In this document: one piece after another, positions 35,578 through 43,461 of the stretch
How the letters are laid out: the number at the start of each line of letters is the position of its first letter
Numbering within the stretch: position 1 is the first letter of the stretch
DNA from: Pollutimonas subterranea
Lineage (GTDB): Bacteria; Pseudomonadota; Gammaproteobacteria; Burkholderiales; Burkholderiaceae_B
NCBI RefSeq assembly: GCF_002849655.1
Contig: NZ_PDNW01000013.1
Span: forward strand, 57,342 to 121,341
Direction of reading: 5' to 3'
Length of the DNA: 64,000 nucleotides
Made by a program: the position numbers and the translations under genes
Notes under the pieces: model-generated
The model's database searches: none
Seen by the model: only the letters and a program-made list of their open reading frames with translations
What the model was told of the DNA's origin: nothing

Positions 35578-36780
35578 TCAGGCAGAAGTGCAACGGGTTG
35601 TTGAAATAACGCCAATGTCCTGCAAATGCTCGATTTCAGCGGCCTTTAGCCCTATGGACATCAGAACGTCTTGGGTGTCGGCGCCCAGCTCGGGCGCGGG
35701 GAGCCGGCACGAACTTTGTGCTTCGGTAAATTTGATTGGAAAACCCAGCATGCGAACGTCGCCGTGTCCAGGGTGGTTGACAGTTATAGTCATTTCCTGG
35801 TCCTTGACCTGAGGATCATTGAAGACATCGGGCAGGCCAAGCACCGGCCCGCAAGGCACGCCGAATTCGTTCAGGCGCTGTATCCAGTACTCGCTCGAGT
35901 GCTCACGCGTGCGCGTCTCGATAATCTCCTTGATCTCTTGCCGGCGCTCCATGCGTAGCGCATTGGTGTTGAACTCGGGCCGCTCGCGGATATGCGACAG
36001 GCCGGCCGCGTCAAGCAGCTTGTGATAAACGCCGTCATTGCTGGGCGCAATGGCTACCTGGCCGTCGCTGGTCTGGAACAGGCCATAAGGCGCAGCGATG
36101 CCATGGTCGTTGCCGCTGCGAGGCGGCACGACGCCACTGGCCAGGAAGTTGGACGCGTGAAAGCTCAGCATGCTTACCATGCTGCTGAGCAGGCTGACGT
36201 TGACGGAGTCGCCGCGTCCGGTCTGCTTGCACCGCAAAAGGGCGGCCGTAATGCCTAGCGCTCCATGCAAGCCGGCAATCAGATCGCTGATGGGCGGACC
36301 TGCTCGTAAAGGCGGGTCGTCTTCAGCACCATTCAAGCTCATGAAGCCGCTCATTGCTTGTGCCACGAAATCGAAAGCCGGTCGGTCGCGATAAGGTCCG
36401 GTGTCGCCGAAGCCGTTGATGCTGCAATGGATAATGTCTGGACGGAGTTCCTTGAGGCGTTCCGGTCCAAAGCCCATTTTTTCCATGACACCGGGTCGGT
36501 AGTTCTCGACCACGACATCGCAGGCGGAGATCAGGCGGGCCAGCAGGGCTTTGCCTTCCGGGCTGTATAGGTCTATTCCCAGGGATTTCTTGTTGCGGTT
36601 GTAATTGGCGAAATACCAGCTGATTCCGTCGCGAATGACGCCTTGTTCGCGGACGGGATCGCCCGATTCAGGCGACTCGATTTTCAACACCTCGGCGCCA
36701 AGATCGGCAAGCAAGGCTGTGCAATAAGGACCCGAGATAATGCGGGTCAGGTCGAGGATGCGGATTCCAGAAAGTGGCAT
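35578..36780 (-). CDS. Class III CoA-transferase (CaiB/BaiF family)
   Basis: A 400-residue enzyme. The family opening LSGIRILDLTRIISGPYCTALLADLGAEV is complete through LKIESPESGDPVR; the CoA-binding and catalytic region INGFGDTGPYRDRPAFDFVAQAM, with Asp, is followed by GLHGALGITAALL. Such enzymes move CoA from succinyl-CoA or acetyl-CoA to a carboxylic acid. It ends 35 bases before the Bug receptor start and begins 4 bases after the HMG-CoA lyase stop, so it probably activates the acid that the lyase then cleaves. Confidence 0.92.
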   Translation of the reverse strand: MPLSGIRILDLTRIISGPYCTALLADLGAEVLKIESPESGDPVREQGVIRDGISWYFANYNRNKKSLGIDLYSPEGKALLARLISACDVVVENYRPGVMEKMGFGPERLKELRPDIIHCSINGFGDTGPYRDRPAFDFVAQAMSGFMSLNGAEDDPPLRAGPPISDLIAGLHGALGITAALLRCKQTGRGDSVNVSLLSSMVSMLSFHASNFLASGVVPPRSGNDHGIAAPYGLFQTSDGQVAIAPSNDGVYHKLLDAAGLSHIRERPEFNTNALRMERRQEIKEIIETRTREHSSEYWIQRLNEFGVPCGPVLGLPDVFNDPQVKDQEMTITVNHPGHGDVRMLGFPIKFTEAQSSCRLPAPELGADTQDVLMSIGLKAAEIEHLQDIGVISTTRCTSA

Positions 36781-36784
36781 GGCT

Positions 36785-37723
36785 TCAACCCATTGCGCAG
36801 GCGGCGTCTTCGTAGCCGTGCAGGCGTAGTCGCGGCCCGGCTTTCATCACCTGCCCCGGCAGGCTGCGGCCCAGGATGGATTCCATACGGCTTGCCACGT
36901 CAATGAGCTTCCCGAGGTCGATACCAGTCTGTATGCCCATTTCGTTGAGCAAATAGACAAGGTCTTCCGTGCAGATGTTGCCGCTGGCGCCAGGCGCGAA
37001 GGGGCAGCCGCCAAGTCCGCCCAATGACGATTCGTAGCTGTCGATACCTGCGTTGAGGCCGGCTACGACGTTGACCAGTCCAATGCCACGGGTATTGTGG
37101 AAATGCAGCGTGAGCTTCATTTCCGGGAAGGCATCGCGCAGTGCCAGGACCGTGCGTGTGACCAGCCTGGGTGTCGCCATGCCGGTTGTGTCGCCCAGGG
37201 TGAGCGCCCGGAAGCCGAGTGCGTGGAAATTGCCCGCAATTCGCATGAGCGTATCGAGGTCGATGTCGCCCTCGAAAGGACAGCCGAACGCGCAGGCAAT
37301 GGCACCTTTCTTTATGATGTCCACGTCCTTGACACGTTGTGCGATGGCGGAGATATCTTCCAATGACCGGTCAATCGAGCGATTCAGGTTTTTCTCGTTG
37401 TGGCTCTCGCTGCATGACAAAAACACGACGATTTCATCAGCCTTGGCGGCGATGGCGCGCTCTACGCCTTTCAAGTTGGGCGCGAGCACGGCGAACCGCG
37501 AACCCGCCGGACGATGGGCGCCGGCCAGAACCTCAGCGGCGTCCGCCAGTTGCGGCACTGCCCGTGGAGAAACGAAAGAAGTGGCCTCAATATGCCGCAC
37601 TCCAGCAGCCATCAGGCCGTTGATCAACTCCACTTTGGTGCCGGTATCGATGAATTGGTACTCCATCTGCAGTCCGTCACGCATGCCGACTTCAATTACC
37701 TCGACGCTGGCTGGTATGTTCAT
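36785..37723 (-). CDS. Hydroxymethylglutaryl-CoA lyase family protein
   Basis: A 312-residue TIM-barrel enzyme of the HMGL-like family. The metal and substrate motif VIEVGMRDGLQMEYQF, metal-binding His pair in LTLHFHNTRGIGL and signature loop GCPFAPGASGNICTEDLVYL with the catalytic Cys are present. It splits 3-hydroxy-3-methylglutaryl-CoA into acetoacetate and acetyl-CoA, or a close relative such as citramalyl-CoA. The start at 37723 has GGAGAAGGAA upstream. There are no leucine-degradation neighbours (liuABC), so the substrate more likely comes from outside the cell. Confidence 0.9.
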   Translation of the reverse strand: MNIPASVEVIEVGMRDGLQMEYQFIDTGTKVELINGLMAAGVRHIEATSFVSPRAVPQLADAAEVLAGAHRPAGSRFAVLAPNLKGVERAIAAKADEIVVFLSCSESHNEKNLNRSIDRSLEDISAIAQRVKDVDIIKKGAIACAFGCPFEGDIDLDTLMRIAGNFHALGFRALTLGDTTGMATPRLVTRTVLALRDAFPEMKLTLHFHNTRGIGLVNVVAGLNAGIDSYESSLGGLGGCPFAPGASGNICTEDLVYLLNEMGIQTGIDLGKLIDVASRMESILGRSLPGQVMKAGPRLRLHGYEDAACAMG

Positions 37724-37849
37724 TTCCTTCTCCATGGTGCTGGAATCGCAAGCCTGTTACCGCTGTGCGCGTATGGCTTGTATCGTATCGAGCTGGATGT
37801 ATCGCAACAACCCGCATTTATTCATGGAGACATCGCGTTTCGCGATGAT

Positions 37850-38737
37850 TCATTTCTGAATCAAATGATCAAGAAGACTTTGCGCAGCGGCTGACAGGGT
37901 TTCGCCCGGCCGCACGCAGAGCTTTAGGCGTCGGGAGGCCCAGGCATCGTTGAGCGGCACGATCCGTATTCCGCTACAAGCATACAGGGTGGTGGCCTTG
38001 ACGGGCATAATGCCAATGCCCAGCCCGGCGTCCACCATCGAAATCAGCGCGTCATAGGACGTTACCTGGAATGCCAGCTTCAGTGTCCGGTCTGCCGCAA
38101 TGGCTTCGCGCGCCAACAGGATGTTGGCAGCACTGCCGCGATGCATGCCGACATGGTCGTATGCCAGGGTGTCGATGAAATGAACCGACTTTCTCGACGC
38201 AAGGGGGTGGTCGCACGGAGTGACCAACACCATGCGATCCTCGTGATAGGGAAACGTAGTGAGGCCATATTGATCATCCGCCTGGCTATAAATACCGATG
38301 TCCGCGGTGTTTTCGGCCACGGCGCGCATGACTTCAGTACTTACCATTTCATTCAAATCCACCGTCACGCCGGGATGTTGATTAAGAAATAGGCGCAATG
38401 CCTGGGGCAAAAATTGAGCAATCGATGAAAGATTGGCGGCGAGACGGACGCGGCCGAATGTGCCTTGGGCATGCCCGTTCAGCTCGCTGGACAAATCATC
38501 GGCATGATGCAACAGATTGCGCGCCCCGCGAACCAGGGTATGGGCCGCCTTCGTCGCCTCGACGCCTCGCGGGCGCCTGATGAACAGATCCATGCCCAGC
38601 ATCCGCTCCAGTTCCGACAAGCGCTTGCTCAACGCCGACGCCGCAATATGCTCGCGCTTCGCGGCGGCTGCAATACTGCCTTCTTCAACGACAGCAATAA
38701 ACAGCTGGAGGGTATACAGGTCAAACCGATAGGGCAT
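37850..38737 (-). CDS. LysR-family regulator of the HMG-CoA-lyase operon
   Basis: A 295-residue LysR-type regulator with the winged helix at residues 1-60 (LQLFIAVVEEGSIAAAAKRE, then SALSKRLSELERMLGMDLFI) and an effector domain after residue 90. It is encoded upstream of, and on the same strand as, the lyase, CoA-transferase, receptor and dehydrogenase genes with a 126-base gap that could hold its target promoter. Most LysR genes are divergent from their targets, so this arrangement is slightly unusual. Confidence 0.88.
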   Translation of the reverse strand: MPYRFDLYTLQLFIAVVEEGSIAAAAKREHIAASALSKRLSELERMLGMDLFIRRPRGVEATKAAHTLVRGARNLLHHADDLSSELNGHAQGTFGRVRLAANLSSIAQFLPQALRLFLNQHPGVTVDLNEMVSTEVMRAVAENTADIGIYSQADDQYGLTTFPYHEDRMVLVTPCDHPLASRKSVHFIDTLAYDHVGMHRGSAANILLAREAIAADRTLKLAFQVTSYDALISMVDAGLGIGIMPVKATTLYACSGIRIVPLNDAWASRRLKLCVRPGETLSAAAQSLLDHLIQK

Positions 38738-38840
38738 GCAAAGTCTCGGAAGGAATGCCGCGGCAGGCGAGCCCCAAGGTTATACAACGTAGTGTATCCA
38801 GGCGCCAACTATCCGGCATCGGGCATAGTCGTACTCTGGC

Positions 38841-39197
38841 TTATTTGCTGACCGCCTTCCATTTGCCGTCAACCTTACAGAAAACGGCCTCGGTCGCGTT
38901 GTGCATGGCTTGATGTCGATTCTCGACGCGAGCCTTGCGGCAATGGCTTCGACCTTGTGGGTCTTTTGACGGTGTGATGCTCCCGCTGTTGCCGGCACTG
39001 CGATTTTCCCATGTGACAGGAGTGCCATCCGTTCCATTGTCAAGTGCCTGGTTCAGGGTCTTGAGCAATAGATCGGTGTCGGCTTTCTTGAATTTTGTGA
39101 TCGGAGATTCGTGGAGAAAGCGAAGATCGGACTGTGCTTGTGCCGATGTTGCAGCGCAACCGAGCAGAACCATGGTCAGGAATAGCTTCATATTCAT
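38841..39197 (-). CDS. Small exported surface-antigen-like protein (RT0821/Lpp0805 type)
   Basis: A 118-residue secreted protein with signal peptide KLFLTMVLLGCAATSAQAQ. The mature part (LLLKTLNQALDNGTDGTPVTW, RSAGNSGSITPSKD, paired Cys in HCRKARVE and AVFCKVDGKW) resembles the small surface proteins called RT0821/Lpp0805, of unknown role. The start at 39197 has GGGAGAGAAAG upstream, and the frame upstream of it is chance. It is followed by the LysR gene and preceded by a DUF1254 gene remnant at 39295. Confidence 0.65.
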   Translation of the reverse strand: MNMKLFLTMVLLGCAATSAQAQSDLRFLHESPITKFKKADTDLLLKTLNQALDNGTDGTPVTWENRSAGNSGSITPSKDPQGRSHCRKARVENRHQAMHNATEAVFCKVDGKWKAVSK

Positions 39198-39294
39198 CTT
39201 TCTCTCCCGTGCAACGCTAGTTTCATGTCCATTATTTCCCTTTGCGAAGGCAACGTCAACGCCGACGTAGCACGCCGGACCCTTTATTGATCTG

Positions 39295-39384
39295 TCACTC
39301 AACCGGTTCGATCTCACCCGGCTTCCAGGTCTTGTCAAAACAAGCCTCCAGTGGGCCATAGAGTCGCAAGAGTGTTCCATCCCT
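39295..39384 (-). pseudogene. Remnant of a DUF1254-family gene (carboxyl end only)
   Basis: On the minus strand one frame reads LLRLYGPLEACFDKTWKPGE then IEPVE and stop. This is the kind of ending found in DUF1254/DUF1214 proteins. The matching sequence fades out upstream within about 30 residues and no start or body of the gene remains, so it is a deletion scar. The surrounding gap 39198-39613 otherwise shows no gene; its right part (39470-39610) is clearly AT-rich and probably carries the promoter of the next gene. Confidence 0.5.
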
Positions 39385-39613
39385 TGCCGGGTAAGCTGTG
39401 CGCAATTGTCGGGCGTGTCGGTGTCGTGTGTTATGGCCGGACTCTTCTTGAAATAAGAAATAACCACACGCAGCAACGATCTGAGCCAGAATCCGAGCAA
39501 ATCTGCCGGTTTTATTTGATTTTTAGTTTTTGAAATCTAGATGCAGAGTCGGGCCAGTAGCTTTGCGTATGACATGCTTTTTTCTTCTTGAAAGTGGAAT
39601 GAGGGCTTGATCA

Positions 39614-40612
39614 ATGATTGACAGCAAATCGTATGGTGAGTCCGCTAGGCCCGATACGGACACGGGATTGATGGGTGATAGCAGCGACATGGTGTTTATC
39701 AAAGGCGGATCTTATCTAATGGGATCTGATTTGCACTACATCGAGGAAGCTCCAGCACATCAAGTAACTGTAGGCGATTTTTGGATAGGTCGTACATTGG
39801 TCACCAATCGCCAGTTCATGGCTTTTGTCCAAGAGACCGGATATACCACTGTCGCAGAACAGTCTCCAAATCCTGCTGACTACCCAGGTGCTTTACCCCA
39901 CATGTTGCGGCCTGGTTCATTGGTCTTCGCCCCTCCTTTGTGCATAGATGGGCTGGAGAATGCTTCTCAGTGGTGGCGCTATGAATTCGGTGCAGACTGG
40001 CAGCATCCCAGAGGACCCATGAGCTCGATCAAGGATCAGTTGGACCATCCTGTTGTACACGTCGCATATGCGGATGCCATGGCGTACGCCCTCTGGGTCG
40101 GCAAGGATCTGCCTACCGAGGCTGAATGGGAGTTTGCCGCCCGAGGAGGGCTTGAAGGAGCAGACTTCGCCTGGGGCGATGCTCTGATGCCTGGCAAGCA
40201 GCATATGGCCAATATCTGGCAGGGATGCTTTCCGCTGGAGAACCGTTTGGAGGATGGCTACTATCGCACATCACCAGTTGATGCGTTTCCCGAAAACGGC
40301 TATGGCCTTTTTGACATGATAGGCAACGTGTGGGAATGGACAAGCGATTACTGGACCCGACACCATCCGGAACCAGCCAAAAAATCGTGCTGTATTCCGA
40401 GCAATCCACGAGCAATGGATGTACAGGCGAGCTATGACCCATCGGAGCCCACAATCAGAATCGCGAGACGTGTACTGAAGGGTGGTTCGCATTTATGCGC
40501 TCCCAATTATTGCCGGCGCTATCGGCCGGCGGCCCGCCACCCCGAGCCGGAAGATACGTCGACCAGCCATGTTGGTTTCCGTTGTGTGAACAGGTCGGGG
40601 ACACTAGCATGA
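39614..40612 (+). CDS. Formylglycine-generating enzyme (sulfatase-modifying factor family)
   Basis: A 332-residue FGE-sulfatase domain protein. Landmarks are MVFIKGGSYLMGSD, TLVTNRQFMAFVQETGY, DLPTEAEWEFAARGGLEG, MIGNVWEWTSDYW and LKGGSHLCAPNYCRRYRP. The last holds Cys295 and Cys300, spaced as the copper-binding catalytic pair of true FGE, so it should oxidise the sulfatase CxPxR Cys to formylglycine aerobically. There is no signal peptide. No sulfatase gene lies within this window; a frameshifted exported-protein gene follows. Its codon use seems slightly less GC-rich than its neighbours. Confidence 0.9.
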   Translation: MIDSKSYGESARPDTDTGLMGDSSDMVFIKGGSYLMGSDLHYIEEAPAHQVTVGDFWIGRTLVTNRQFMAFVQETGYTTVAEQSPNPADYPGALPHMLRPGSLVFAPPLCIDGLENASQWWRYEFGADWQHPRGPMSSIKDQLDHPVVHVAYADAMAYALWVGKDLPTEAEWEFAARGGLEGADFAWGDALMPGKQHMANIWQGCFPLENRLEDGYYRTSPVDAFPENGYGLFDMIGNVWEWTSDYWTRHHPEPAKKSCCIPSNPRAMDVQASYDPSEPTIRIARRVLKGGSHLCAPNYCRRYRPAARHPEPEDTSTSHVGFRCVNRSGTLA

Positions 40613-40653
40613 ACACAGACCGCTACATACACTCTTGAGTAAAGGATTATCAA

Positions 40654-41038
40654 ATGAAGATGAATCGTTATTCTCTCTTGCTCGCAGCTTTTGTATTGGC
40701 AGCACGACCTGGTAACGCTGACGTATGCCCAAGCTATTGCCATGGAACTTAATAAAGTCAAGGGCACAGGAATACGCGAGCGTGACGAATCGACGCGGAC
40801 CATGCGTACCGATACGGGACAGAAGCCCGGAGGCGCCATCGAGAAAACGGTTCGCATGATTGCCGATGTGGTCGCCGTCAATCGTTCCGCCCCTACCGTT
40901 ACCTTGCAAGGTGCCCAACACACTGTCGAGCTATTGGTTAAAGATCCTGCTCAACTTAAAGAAATCGAGGTTGGCAATCGGGTCGAAGCCGTGTACGTCG
41001 AAGCAGTTGCCTTGCAGGTGACAGGATCAGGTAAGTAA
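40654..41038 (+). pseudogene. Frameshifted gene for a small exported protein
   Basis: AAAGGA precedes an ATG at 40654 that starts a good signal peptide (MKMNRYSLLLAAFVLAA) but stops after about 32 residues. From 40691 the next frame continues with TLTYAQAIAMELNKVKGTGI and a compact beta-rich domain (VRMIADVVAVNRSAPTVTL, then VGNRVEAVYVEAVALQV) to 41038. The two parts join naturally if one base is skipped near 40695-40710, so the gene has a one-base insertion or two-base deletion, or the read has an error. The intact product would be a periplasmic protein of about 128 residues of unknown role. Confidence 0.6.
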
Positions 41039-41050
41039 ACCCAAACAGCA

Positions 41051-41929
41051 TCACACCGACTGGTTGATGCGATCGAAGCGGCCAGCGTTGAAGTCATTGA
41101 TCGCTTCGACGATTTCGGCTTGCGTGTTCATCACGAACGGGCCATGCCCCACGATGGGTTCATCGATCGGTTCGCCCGTCAACACCAGAAGGGTGGCCTC
41201 GTTATTGGCTTCCAGGTAGAGGCGGTCGCCTTCACGTTCCAGGAGCGCCATCTGGGCGTCGCGTACGACCTCGCCGTTAACCAGCACCGTGCCGTGCAGT
41301 ACCACGACGGCCGTGGTGTGGCCTTCGGGTAGCGTCAATCGCGCTTCCTTGCCTTGGCCCAATCGCATATCCCAGACATTCATGGGAGTGAAGGTCTGGG
41401 CCGGCCCCTGATGGCCGTCATAATTGCCGGCAATCACACGCACGCTGCCAGCGCCGTCAGGCAATGCAACGGATGGAATTTGTTGGGCGACGATGCTTTG
41501 ATAATGCGGCGCGCTCATCTTGTCTTTCGCCGGCAGGTTGACCCATAGCTGCACCATCTCGAACTGTCCGCCCGATTGCGTGAACGCCGGCGAATGAAAC
41601 TCCTCGTGCAGGAGCCCGGAGGCTGCCGTCATCCACTGTACGTCCCCGGGGCCAATGGTGCCGCCGCTGCCGGTCGAGTCCTGATGCGTCACCTCGCCCT
41701 TGTACACAATGGTCACAGTTTCAAAACCCCGGTGTGGATGTGAGCCTACGCCGCGCTTTTCAGTCGGCGAGCTGGCGGGCTTGAATTCCGTTGGTCCCGC
41801 GTAGTCGAGCAGCAGGAAGGGGCTCGCGTGTTGGCCCAGCGTGTCGTACGAGAACAGCGAACGCACAGGAAAGCCGTTGCCGACCCAATGCTGGCGTGGG
41901 TTGCTGTAGATGCCAAGAACTTTCTTCAT
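41051..41929 (-). CDS. Pirin family protein
   Basis: A 292-residue bicupin. The amino-terminal cupin carries the metal ligands in VGSHPHRGFETVTIVYKGEV and later LLHEEFHSPAF; the carboxyl-terminal cupin includes GEPIDEPIVGHGPFVMNT. Bacterial pirins bind iron and some oxidise quercetin or interact with pyruvate dehydrogenase. The start at 41929 has AAGGAG nearby; the longer frame is unsupported. It converges on the frameshifted gene with 12 bases between. Confidence 0.92.
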   Translation of the reverse strand: MKKVLGIYSNPRQHWVGNGFPVRSLFSYDTLGQHASPFLLLDYAGPTEFKPASSPTEKRGVGSHPHRGFETVTIVYKGEVTHQDSTGSGGTIGPGDVQWMTAASGLLHEEFHSPAFTQSGGQFEMVQLWVNLPAKDKMSAPHYQSIVAQQIPSVALPDGAGSVRVIAGNYDGHQGPAQTFTPMNVWDMRLGQGKEARLTLPEGHTTAVVVLHGTVLVNGEVVRDAQMALLEREGDRLYLEANNEATLLVLTGEPIDEPIVGHGPFVMNTQAEIVEAINDFNAGRFDRINQSV

Positions 41930-42093
41930 GACTTGCTCCTTGAAGGATTTGCAGTAAGAACTGCCATGGAGAGAAGATAACTTATGAACGATAAGTCTGG
42001 TAGTCGGATTGCGGCATCCCAGTTGCTGGGCCAAGAAGTGGCCTCGCGTAGCGTGGGCACTGGTAACCACACTCTTTTATACTGGAGATCAAC

Positions 42094-42429
42094 ATGTCCC
42101 ATGAAAAGTTTCAATCATGCATCGACGCTTGCTATGCCTGCGCCACCGAGTGCGACCACTGTGCTGCTTCATGCCTGCAGGAACAGGACGTTAAAAGCAT
42201 GGCGCGCTGCATCAGGCTGGACATGGACTGCGCGCAAATTTGCCGTCTTGCCGCCAGCTATATGGCTAGAGGAAGCGAGTTTGCCCAGGCGCTCTGCCGC
42301 CTGTGCGCAGATGTATGCCAAGCGTGCGCGGATGAATGCGGCAAGCACCATATGGAGCACTGTCAACGCTGTGCCGAGGCCTGCCGCAAGTGCGCCGAAG
42401 CGTGCAGGCGGATGGCCCAGGCGGCCTGA
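42094..42429 (+). CDS. Cytosolic copper-storage protein (Csp3-like four-helix bundle)
   Basis: A 111-residue protein with 19 Cys, mostly in CxxxC and CxxC spacing along helices (CIDACYACATECDHCAASC, CRLCADVCQACADECG). There is no signal peptide, which fits the cytosolic Csp3 type rather than exported Csp1. Csp proteins form tetramers of four-helix bundles and fill the core with many Cu(I) ions through Cys thiolates. GGAG lies about eight bases before the ATG. A DUF411 protein, also metal-linked, is encoded 3.4 kb away. Confidence 0.9.
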   Translation: MSHEKFQSCIDACYACATECDHCAASCLQEQDVKSMARCIRLDMDCAQICRLAASYMARGSEFAQALCRLCADVCQACADECGKHHMEHCQRCAEACRKCAEACRRMAQAA

Positions 42430-42447
42430 CTGCGAGTGCGTGGGGCT

Positions 42448-43428
42448 CTACTCCACGCTGATCTTATTGTCCGACACGATCTTGCGAAACAGCGCCGTTT
42501 CTTGTGCGTAGAAGGCATCAGCCTGTTCCACGTTCAGTGGTTTCGCCACGCCGGAACCGCTGCCTTCGATACCGGCTTTGACTTTGGGGTCGGCCAAGAC
42601 TTTGGCAAGTGCGGCTTGCAGTCGGGCGACTTCGGCATCGGGGGTGTCGGCCTTGACAAGCAAGCCGGCCCAGGTCGGATAGAGGAAATTTTTCAGTCGC
42701 GGGTCGACTTCAGCCAGTGTCGGGATGCTGGGCGCCAAGGGGTTGCGTTCGGCTTGCGCCACACCCAGAGGTTTCAGCTTCCCGTCCATGATCAGGCCAA
42801 GCACGTTCCCGGCCAGGGGAAGGAAGGAGATATCCACTTGCCCGCCCATCAGGTCCTGGACCAGCGGTGCAGCGCCGCGGTATGGAACGTGGAACATATC
42901 GGTGCCCGTTTCCGACGCGAGGACGGTGCCTGTAACGTGGTAGAGCGATCCAATCCCGACGCTGCCGTAGCTGATCGGTTTGGCGGACGAGGCTTTGGCG
43001 TTGTCGAGCAGTTCTGTGATCGTGGCGGCTTCAAGGCTGCTGCGGCCGACCAGTACTTGGCTGGTCGTGGTCACCGGCCCGACGAGACGAAAGTCTTCCG
43101 CCTTGTAGCTCAGCGCCTTGTTGACCGCTGGAGCGAGAATGACTTCGTTGGGCGAGCCCAGCAGCAGCGTATGTCCGTCGGCGGGACGTTGCAGCAGGCG
43201 ATTGCTGCCAACAGCGCCGCCGGCGCCGCTCAGATTCTCGACGATAATGTTCTGACCCAGGGCTTCGGCCAAGGCGGGGGCCACCGTTCTGGCGATGAAG
43301 TCGGAGCCCCCTCCGGCCGGGTAGGGCACCACGATGCTGGTTTGTGTGGAAGATTGTGCGACAGCGGGCTGAGTGAAGGAAAACAGGGCGCTGCCGGCGA
43401 TGCCGAAAGCGAGTAGCGGCTTGATCAT
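42448..43428 (-). CDS. Bug-family periplasmic receptor paired with an amidohydrolase
   Basis: A 326-residue receptor with signal peptide LLAFGIAGSALFSFTQPAVAQ. The ligand loops are IVVPYPAGGGSDFIARTVAP and VENLSGAGGAVGSNRLLQ; SYGSVGIGSLYHVTGTVLAS and FHVPYRGAAPLVQDLMGGQV follow as in Bug proteins. It is encoded 33 bases after the M20 amidohydrolase on the same strand, which suggests that the ligand is an N-acyl amino acid or its carboxylate product. No TctA/B genes are next to it. Confidence 0.92.
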   Translation of the reverse strand: MIKPLLAFGIAGSALFSFTQPAVAQSSTQTSIVVPYPAGGGSDFIARTVAPALAEALGQNIIVENLSGAGGAVGSNRLLQRPADGHTLLLGSPNEVILAPAVNKALSYKAEDFRLVGPVTTTSQVLVGRSSLEAATITELLDNAKASSAKPISYGSVGIGSLYHVTGTVLASETGTDMFHVPYRGAAPLVQDLMGGQVDISFLPLAGNVLGLIMDGKLKPLGVAQAERNPLAPSIPTLAEVDPRLKNFLYPTWAGLLVKADTPDAEVARLQAALAKVLADPKVKAGIEGSGSGVAKPLNVEQADAFYAQETALFRKIVSDNKISVE

Positions 43429-43461
43429 GAGGTCTCCGTTGGTCTATTTATAGAGTGGGGG

